Assembly: GCA_964458665.1 (NCBI GenBank)
Contig: CAYWOO010000072.1
Coordinates: 1 to 21,627, forward strand
Direction of reading: 5' to 3'
Source: JANXYW01 sp964458665
GTDB lineage: Bacteria > Chloroflexota > Dehalococcoidia > DSTF01 > JACRBR01
DNA length: 21,627 nucleotides
In this document: piece by piece, positions 13,277 through 19,031 of the stretch
How positions within the stretch are numbered: the first letter of the stretch is position 1
Layout of the letters: every line of letters begins with the position of its first letter
Program-made: the position numbers and the translations under genes
The notes under the pieces: generated by a model
Seen by the model: the letters and a program-made list of their open reading frames with translations, nothing else
Database searches by the model: none
What the model was told of the DNA's origin: nothing

Positions 13277-15155
13277 TTTCGACGACGACCTGACGATCGA
13301 GGAGAACGCCTGGCGCGGGCGCATTGTCTCGCTCGGCGTGATCGCGATCATCGTCGGCGCCATCGCTGCCGCACTGTACTTCTTCTACTTCAAGAGCGAC
13401 GCAACCACACTCACGAGGTCGACCGAAGACATCCCGGTGACGAAGGCTACGATCAACCAGACACTGATCATCTCCGGCGTTGCCGATGCTCAGTTCAACA
13501 GCAACCTCATCTTCCAGGCGTCGGGCAAGGTCGCCGCTGTGAATGTTTCGGTGGGTATGCCGGTGAGCCAGGGCGACGTGCTGGCGACCCTGGAGTCGGA
13601 CGATCTGAGCAATGCGGTCGCTTCGGCACAGGCGAATCAGAGGTCCGCCCAACTGAAGCTCGATGACCTCTTGGCCGGCTCGACGGGGGTCGAACTCTCG
13701 GCCGCCGATCAGGGGCTGGCGGCCGCCCAGGCCGGTGCCACGAAGGCGCAAAACGACTACGACGACCTGGTCGATGGCGCGACGGTTGCGGACAGGGCCG
13801 CGGCCGAGCAAGGCGTCAGCGCCGCCGCGGCGCAACTGGCATCGGCAAAGGCGAGTCGCAAGAAGCTGGATGACACGCCCAGCAACGCCGATAAGTCGGC
13901 AGCGCAGGCCGGCGTCGCCCAGGCGCAGTCCGCGCTCACTGCCGCCCAGAACGCTTCGACGAGCGCGCAGAACTCCGTCACATCTGCGTCGGCGTCGCTG
14001 AAGAGCGCGGAGGCGTCGTACTGCGCAGCGAACGCGGCGCCGGCCTTTTGCACAGCGCAGACCGCGCCGATCTCCGCGAGTGATGCGGCCGTGATGAACA
14101 GTGCGCTCTCCGGCGCGAACGCCACGCAGGCGGCGGCGGTCATCGGCGCCAACGCCTCGTACCTGAACGCCGTCAACGCCGCCAACTCGGCGGCGGCATC
14201 CGTGACGTCCTCGCAGCAGGCGCTCGATGCGGCGCAGGCGAAGCTCAGTGCCGCCAACGACGGCCCCAATTCGGCCGACAAGGCGGCGGCGGATGCTGCG
14301 GTCAAGTCAGCCGAGGCGGCGCAGAAAGCCGCGACCGAAAAGCTGAACACCGTGAACCAGGGCGCGACCGATTTCCAGATCTCGTCCGCGCAAGCGGCGA
14401 TGGATAGCGCCTTCGCCGCGCTGACGGCCGCGCAGGCCAAGCGCGATGAGGCGTATCGCGGCTCGAAGGCCAACACGATTGAGCAATCGCGCGCCGCCGT
14501 CCGCATCGCGGCGCTCCAGGTCGAAGCGGCGCAGATCCGTCTGAAGAACGCGCAGATCATCGCGCCATTCGACGGCGTCGTGGGTGCAGTGAACGCGAAG
14601 CCGGGCGAGTTCTTCGGCGGCGCGTCGGCGACCGCGGCCATGGTGTTGCTGACGCCTGATCGGCTGACGCTGAAGATGGACGTCGGCGAAACGGACTACG
14701 CGAACCTCAAGACCGGCCAGGCGGGCGGAGTGCTGTTCGACAGCATCCCCGGGAAGATATATCCGTTCGTGATCTCCGAAATCGGTCTCAGCCCCTCTGT
14801 GACGCAAGGAGTCGTTACGTACCAGGTGAAGGCATCGCTGATCCTGGCGCCCGACGCACCCAGGCCCGCGCCCGGCATGAACGCGCGCGGCCAAATCATC
14901 ACAGACTCCAAGCCAAATCTGCTGGTCGTGCCGCCTCGGGCGATCCGCAAGAGCGGTACCGATCAGGTGGTCGATGTCCGGCGTGATGGGTCGATTGTCG
15001 AGCAAGTGGTCACGACGGGCGCCTCGGACAGCTCGCAAATCGAGATTGTCACGGGCCTCGTCGAGGGCGAGGTCGTGGTCGTGGCGTCGCTGACGTCGGC
15101 GAAGCCGGGCTCGACGCCGAAGGCGCAGCCGACGCTGCCGGGCAACGTGAGATAG
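13263..15155 (+). CDS. MacA/HlyD-like export adaptor protein with a very long helical region
   Basis: This 630-residue membrane-anchored adaptor works with the MacB-type transporter encoded next. After a short cytoplasmic segment comes one transmembrane helix (~21-43, IVSLGVIAIIVGAIAAALYF). A first lipoyl half-motif lies at ~85-112 (ASGKVAAVNVSVGMPVSQGD) and the second at ~432-452 (IIAPFDGVVGAVNAKPGEFF). Between them is an Ala-rich helical region of ~320 residues built from repeating units with the pattern L..L..G....D...A...V..A...L. A beta-barrel and membrane-proximal part fill ~465-612, and the tail is Pro/Lys-rich. MacA proteins are typically ~370-400 residues, so the helical region is much enlarged. 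Two cysteines, C254 and C263, lie mid-way in it. The start is TTG with a near-perfect AGGAGGAGAG upstream. The ATPase gene follows after 6 bp. Confidence 0.88.
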   Translation: MAATNFDDDLTIEENAWRGRIVSLGVIAIIVGAIAAALYFFYFKSDATTLTRSTEDIPVTKATINQTLIISGVADAQFNSNLIFQASGKVAAVNVSVGMPVSQGDVLATLESDDLSNAVASAQANQRSAQLKLDDLLAGSTGVELSAADQGLAAAQAGATKAQNDYDDLVDGATVADRAAAEQGVSAAAAQLASAKASRKKLDDTPSNADKSAAQAGVAQAQSALTAAQNASTSAQNSVTSASASLKSAEASYCAANAAPAFCTAQTAPISASDAAVMNSALSGANATQAAAVIGANASYLNAVNAANSAAASVTSSQQALDAAQAKLSAANDGPNSADKAAADAAVKSAEAAQKAATEKLNTVNQGATDFQISSAQAAMDSAFAALTAAQAKRDEAYRGSKANTIEQSRAAVRIAALQVEAAQIRLKNAQIIAPFDGVVGAVNAKPGEFFGGASATAAMVLLTPDRLTLKMDVGETDYANLKTGQAGGVLFDSIPGKIYPFVISEIGLSPSVTQGVVTYQVKASLILAPDAPRPAPGMNARGQIITDSKPNLLVVPPRAIRKSGTDQVVDVRRDGSIVEQVVTTGASDSSQIEIVTGLVEGEVVVVASLTSAKPGSTPKAQPTLPGNVR

Positions 15156-15161
15156 CGCACG

Positions 15162-15929
15162 ATGATTAAGCTGAAAGGCATCGCGAAGACGTACAAGCTC
15201 GGGGCGGAGATGGTGCATGCGCTGCGCAACGTCGATCTGACGATCCGCGACGGCGAGTTCCTGGCAATCATGGGGCCGTCCGGATCCGGGAAGTCGACGC
15301 TGATGAATATCGTGGGCTGCCTGGACCGCCCGACGGAGGGCATCTATCAGCTCGACGGCATCAATGTCAGCCGGTTGGGAGATGCGCAGGTCGCCAGGGT
15401 GCGAAACCGGCGGTTGGGCTTCGTGTTCCAGTCGTTCAACCTGCTTCCACATCTCAACGCGATCGACCAGGTGGCGATGCCGCTCTCGTATCGGGGGGTG
15501 GCCAACCGGAAGCAGCTCGCACGCATCGCGCTGAACCTTGTTGGGCTGGGCTCGCGCATGCACCACCGCCCGACACAGCTCTCGGGCGGCCAACAACAGC
15601 GCGTCGCTATCGCCCGCGCGATCGTGGGCAATCCAACGATTATTCTCGCCGACGAACCGACGGGCGCTCTCGATACGAAGACGAGCCACGACGTGATGGA
15701 GATCTTCCGGCGGCTCAACGAGGAGCGCGGGATCACGATTGCCTTTGTGACGCACGAACACGACGTGGCAGCGTACACACGGCGCATCGTCTCGCTGCGC
15801 GACGGAGAGATCGTCGGCGACGAGCCGAACGTGCCCAGTTACGCACATGCCGGTGCGCCAGCGGCAGCCGATCCGGGCGCCCAACCCGCCGCAGAGGGCT
15901 GGCTGCCGTCGACTGAGGCAGAAGCATGA
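15162..15929 (+). CDS. MacB/LolD-type ABC transporter ATP-binding protein
   Basis: This 255-residue ATPase of the MacB/LolD/FtsE class powers the permease encoded next. All motifs are intact: Walker A GPSGSGKST (38-46), Q-loop Gln90 in FVFQSFNLLPHL, signature LSGGQQQR (140-147), Walker B IILADEP (160-166) with catalytic Glu165, D-loop GALD, and H-loop His198 in VTHEHD. The last ~33 residues form an Ala/Pro-rich tail beyond the conserved fold. The ATG at 15162 has only a weak ribosome site and lies 6 bp after the adaptor stop. Its 3' end overlaps the permease start by four bases (ATGA at 15926-15929). The order adaptor, ATPase, permease is typical of MacAB-type tripartite or mechanotransmission systems. 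The substrate is unknown; antibiotics, peptides or lipids are all possible. Confidence 0.95.
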   Translation: MIKLKGIAKTYKLGAEMVHALRNVDLTIRDGEFLAIMGPSGSGKSTLMNIVGCLDRPTEGIYQLDGINVSRLGDAQVARVRNRRLGFVFQSFNLLPHLNAIDQVAMPLSYRGVANRKQLARIALNLVGLGSRMHHRPTQLSGGQQQRVAIARAIVGNPTIILADEPTGALDTKTSHDVMEIFRRLNEERGITIAFVTHEHDVAAYTRRIVSLRDGEIVGDEPNVPSYAHAGAPAAADPGAQPAAEGWLPSTEAEA

Positions 15930-17221
15930 GCCTGCTCGATATCTTCGTCACGGCGCTGGTGGCGCTGCGCAGCAACTTCCTGCGCACGCTGCTGACGATG
16001 CTCGGCGTCGTCATCGGCATTGCGGCCGTGATTGGGGTGACGGCAGTTGGCGAGGGCGCACAGCAGGGCGTGGCGGAGCGGATTCGCGGCCTAGGCAGCA
16101 ACCTGATGTTCGTGCGGCCGTACTCGTCGCAGCCAGCGGGTGGACTGGCTTCTGTGCTCCCGGGCGCGGGCCCCAGCCTCTTTTACGAGGACGCGAACGC
16201 GATCGTCGCCGCGAACATCCCGGGGATTGATTCGATCGCATCCCAAACCGTGGTGGGTCTGAGCGGTGACTTCATCCAGGCGAAGGTGATCTATCGCTCA
16301 CAGAGCCTCACGGCGACGCTGGTAGGCACAGAGCCGTCGTATCAGCAGGTGCGTGACTTCTACGTCGACAATGGCCGCTTTCTGTCCGAAGACGACGTGG
16401 ATAAGAAGGGACTCGTGGTCGTGCTGGGCGCGGGCATCGCTGAAGACATCTTCGGCGACAAAGACCCTATCGGCGAAACCGTCGGCATCTTCGCCGGCCC
16501 GAGCGCGCAGTTTGGCGTGCGGTTTAGCTTCACCGTTATTGGCGTCATGGAGAAGAAGGGTGCGTCGGCCCAGGGCAATCAGGACAATCAGGTGTTTGTT
16601 CCGTTGCCGTCCTTCCAGGCGCGGGTAGCATTCATCCGGAATGCGCGAGGCTACACGAACGTCCAGCAGATCAACATCAAGATCGCGGACAAAGACGCCG
16701 AAGCGCCTGTCAAGCTTGCCATCGCCGATGTGCTTCGCAAGCAGCACAACGTCATCAACGAAGATGACTTCCAGATCCAGTCGCAGAGCGACGTGCTTTC
16801 GACCGCCACGTCGGTGGACCGGACGCTACAGGTACTGCTCGTCTCGATCGCCGGGATCGCGCTGGTCGTCGGCGGCATCGGCATCATGAACATCATGCTC
16901 GTCTCGGTGAGCGAGCGCACGCGCGAGATCGGCATCCGGAAGGCAGTTGGCGCAAAACGGTTCGACATCCTGATGCAGTTCGTCATCGAGGCCCTCGTGG
17001 TGACGATGCTCGGTGGCGCACTCGGTGTGATGGCGGGCGTAGGCGCAATCCAGACCGCCCGATATCTGGAGATCGGAGGATCTGACACGAAGTACTTGAT
17101 CACACCCCTCTGGGTCGGTGTGGGGCTGGCGATGTCGGCCGGGATCGGCCTCTTCTTCGGCGTCTACCCGGCATGGCGGGCATCCCGCCTCGACCCGATC
17201 GAAGCGCTGCGGCGCGAGTAA
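15926..17221 (+). CDS. MacB/FtsX-type ABC transporter permease
   Basis: This 431-residue permease has the MacB_PCD plus FtsX architecture. The first transmembrane helix is at ~20-42 (LLTMLGVVIGIAAVIGVTAV). A large extracytoplasmic domain (~43-300) follows, then three helices at ~307-330, ~360-382 and ~395-418. The hallmark cytoplasmic loop VSERTREIGIRKAVGAKR and the C-terminal coupling segment YPAWRASRLDPIEALRRE are present. MacB-type proteins do not form a channel but pass ATP-driven motion to the extracytoplasmic domain, moving the adaptor-bound substrate. Translation probably restarts from the ATGA overlap with the ATPase gene. The extracytoplasmic domain is of ordinary size (~250 residues), in contrast with the enlarged adaptor. 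The gene ends at a small GC hairpin facing the convergent regulators. Confidence 0.95.
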   Translation: MSLLDIFVTALVALRSNFLRTLLTMLGVVIGIAAVIGVTAVGEGAQQGVAERIRGLGSNLMFVRPYSSQPAGGLASVLPGAGPSLFYEDANAIVAANIPGIDSIASQTVVGLSGDFIQAKVIYRSQSLTATLVGTEPSYQQVRDFYVDNGRFLSEDDVDKKGLVVVLGAGIAEDIFGDKDPIGETVGIFAGPSAQFGVRFSFTVIGVMEKKGASAQGNQDNQVFVPLPSFQARVAFIRNARGYTNVQQINIKIADKDAEAPVKLAIADVLRKQHNVINEDDFQIQSQSDVLSTATSVDRTLQVLLVSIAGIALVVGGIGIMNIMLVSVSERTREIGIRKAVGAKRFDILMQFVIEALVVTMLGGALGVMAGVGAIQTARYLEIGGSDTKYLITPLWVGVGLAMSAGIGLFFGVYPAWRASRLDPIEALRRE

Positions 17222-17229
17222 AGGAGCTT

Positions 17230-17245
17230 GGCGGCGGGCGCCGCC
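17230..17245. terminator. GC-rich hairpin between convergent genes
   Basis: GGCGGC (17230-17235), loop GGGC, GCCGCC (17240-17245), located 8 bp after the permease stop and about 30 bp from the stop of the convergent regulator gene. There is no T tract, so termination is tentative. Confidence 0.5.
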
Positions 17246-17273
17246 GGCCCAGGCTGCATCGTGACGACGGCGC

Positions 17274-17978
17274 CTACCCCCGCCCGACGGCGCGGATCCC
17301 GCGCGCGGCGACATCGATCAACTGCGGGGGCAACGCCCAGGTGTCGTACGACCAGCCGCGGAACGTGCGGAACGCTTCGAGATCGACGGTATAGCGGTTA
17401 CGCCGGCCTTCGCGGTGGCGGACGATCACATGCTCGGCCTCCAGCTGGTTGAGGATGCTCATCACGGCGCGCTCGGTGACCTTCGTCGCGATGGCCAGCT
17501 CGCGCACGGTCATCGTCGGCGTGCGCGCGATGGCAACGAGCAGGGCCATGTGGTTCGTGAAAAACCCCCACGAACCGACGCGGGCAGCCCGGTCCGATGC
17601 GCTCACGGGCCGGCGCTTCCGGCTTGCCGCCCGGCCTTCGGGCGAGATCGAGATCAGAGCGCGCACGACGGCCTCGACGGCGGCGTTCGTCGGCGTGCCG
17701 GCGCCGGTCATGCCCACCAGGCGCTCGTAGCGCACGACATACGTGGTGCGGCGACCGCTCCGGTGCCGCTCGACCAGCAACTCGTCGTCAAGATCGCGCA
17801 AGATCGCCAGCGTCGCCCGCTCTGTCAGGCCGACGCCGGCTGCCGTCGACCGCACGGTCGATTCCGGGTGCTGTGTGACGTAGACCAGTACAACGGGGTG
17901 ACTTGTGAGGAAGCTCCACGTCGGCCGCGTAGCCGCGCGCGATGCGTCGCCTCTGCGGGATGCGACCTCGGCGGTCAA
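17274..17978 (-). CDS. Regulator with two winged-helix domains (second of a tandem paralogous pair)
   Basis: This 234-residue predicted transcriptional regulator is made of two homologous winged-helix units in one chain. Unit 1 (~20-88) runs from TWSFLTSHPVVLVYVTQHPE through GLTERATLAILRDLDD to RSGRRTTYVVRY. Unit 2 (~136-205) runs from GSWGFFTNHMALLVAIARTP through VTERAVMSILNQLEAE to EGRRNRYTVDLEAF. A ~45-residue linker joins them, and a C-terminal segment (TFRGW...WALPPQLIDVAARG) is shared with the neighbour. Each unit has a recognition-helix region (TERA..I...L) and a basic wing (GRRN/T.Y). Two TTG codons (17981, 17978) are possible starts; the second is better spaced from GCGAGGG. It follows the paralogue after ~54 bp on the same strand, so the two are probably one operon. 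Single-unit relatives are known as MarR/ArsR-like regulators. The target is unknown. Confidence 0.8.
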   Translation of the reverse strand: MTAEVASRRGDASRAATRPTWSFLTSHPVVLVYVTQHPESTVRSTAAGVGLTERATLAILRDLDDELLVERHRSGRRTTYVVRYERLVGMTGAGTPTNAAVEAVVRALISISPEGRAASRKRRPVSASDRAARVGSWGFFTNHMALLVAIARTPTMTVRELAIATKVTERAVMSILNQLEAEHVIVRHREGRRNRYTVDLEAFRTFRGWSYDTWALPPQLIDVAARGIRAVGRG

Positions 17979-18032
17979 CAACGCCCTCGCTTCATGTCAC
18001 TTGCGCCGCCAGCGGGCCGGTTCACACATCCG

Positions 18033-18776
18033 TCAGCGCGGCTTCAGCGCCAGCATCTCCATGCCCTTCGCGGCAACGTCGATGAGCTGCGGCGGGATCT
18101 CCCATGACTCAAAAAACCAGCCGCGGAAGTCGCGAAACGCGGCAAAATCGATCGTGTGGGTGTTACGCCGGCCCGAACGCACGCCATCCAGCACGCCTTC
18201 CACGCGTAGCTGGCTGAGGATCGAGACGGCGGCGCGTTCCGTGATCTCCACTCGAGCCGCCAGCTCGCGGACGGTTTGGGAGCCGTCGCCGGCAACGGCG
18301 AGAAGGATGAACAGGTGGTTCGTGAAGAACTCCCATGATCCCGCACGCGCCTCGCTGTCATCCTCGCCGTCCGGCGTGCTGGCACGCGGCGGCGTGTGCG
18401 GCGCAGTCGTCTCGCGCGCTTTGGCGATGTCGAACATCGTCTTGATCAGGACATCCACAAAGAGCCGCAGCGCCAGCGGGTTGCCGGTTTCGCGGCCGTC
18501 GCGCTGCATCGAAGCCAGCCGGCTGAAATCGACCGAGTACGTGTTGCGGCGGCCGTTCCGCGTCCTGCGCACGATGCTTTCGTCGTCAAGATCGCGCAGA
18601 ATGGAGAGCGCAGCGCGCTCCGTCACGCCGACATCGACGGCGATCGTGCGTACGGTGGATTCCGGATGCAGCGCCACGTATACGAGTACAATGGCGTAGT
18701 TGGTCAGGAAGCTCCAGGATGGATGCTGGGCCCCTTCCGGTCCGATGGCTGTCTGTGGGGCGGTGGGACTGGTCAT
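18033..18776 (-). CDS. Regulator with two winged-helix domains (first of a tandem paralogous pair)
   Basis: This 247-residue paralogue of the next gene has the same architecture. Winged-helix unit 1 (~20-88) has SWSFLTNYAIVLVYVALHPE, VTERAALSILRDLDDE and NGRRNTYSVDF. A linker of ~55 residues, partly polar and Pro-rich (TTAPHTPPRASTPDGEDD), leads to unit 2 (~146-214) with GSWEFFTNHLFILLAVAG, ITERAAVSILSQLRVE and SGRRNTHTIDF. The C-terminal segment FRDFRGWFFESWEIPPQLID is near-identical in pattern to that of the neighbour. The ATG at 18776 is preferred over upstream codons because the conserved region begins just after it; AGGG lies close upstream. It is the first gene of the pair, and a 30-bp dyad at 18791-18820 directly upstream may be its operator. 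No enzymatic or obvious ligand-binding domain is seen. Confidence 0.82.
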   Translation of the reverse strand: MTSPTAPQTAIGPEGAQHPSWSFLTNYAIVLVYVALHPESTVRTIAVDVGVTERAALSILRDLDDESIVRRTRNGRRNTYSVDFSRLASMQRDGRETGNPLALRLFVDVLIKTMFDIAKARETTAPHTPPRASTPDGEDDSEARAGSWEFFTNHLFILLAVAGDGSQTVRELAARVEITERAAVSILSQLRVEGVLDGVRSGRRNTHTIDFAAFRDFRGWFFESWEIPPQLIDVAAKGMEMLALKPR

Positions 18777-18790
18777 GTGAACCCTATTGC

Positions 18791-18820
18791 GTGAATTACC
18801 TAACGTGTTATCGTCTTCAC
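18791..18820. promoter_or_regulatory. Dyad-symmetric candidate operator upstream of the regulator pair
   Basis: Two nested inverted pairs share one centre (18805.5): GTGAA/TTCAC at 18791-18795 and 18816-18820, and TAAC/GTTA at 18801-18804 and 18807-18810. The site is 14-44 nt upstream of the ATG at 18776, where an autoregulatory operator would be expected. The stretch between the two arm pairs is not symmetric. Confidence 0.4.
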
Positions 18821-18940
18821 CCATGCCCATCATGCGGCAATCTGCGCGGCATTTCAACCCCCCAATTTCGCCCACTTCGTCATTCTGTCCGAATCTGCAA
18901 TTCGCGCCTATCGCGGGAGCCACGTAAGCCCATGCCACCC

Positions 18941-18946
18941 TACAAT
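18941..18946 (+). promoter_or_regulatory. Candidate -10 element of the aconitase gene
   Basis: TACAAT matches the -10 consensus at five of six positions and lies about 85 nt upstream of the ATG at 19032. No good -35 is seen at 16-18 nt. The resulting leader would contain a 6-bp GC hairpin (18999-19004 with 19013-19018) just before the ribosome site AAGGAG (19020-19025). Confidence 0.45.
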
Positions 18947-19031
18947 GAGGGTGCAGCAGGGGAACGATTCGCCGGAAGAGTTCGTTTTCTGGCGGGTGGG
19001 CGCGCCCCCTCGCGCGCCGAAGGAGCAGCTC

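Noticed and set aside
14307..15884. Long minus-strand frame opposite the adaptor and ATPase genes
   Set aside because: Antisense shadow. The plus strand has complete ABC motifs and adaptor domains with operon-style overlaps.
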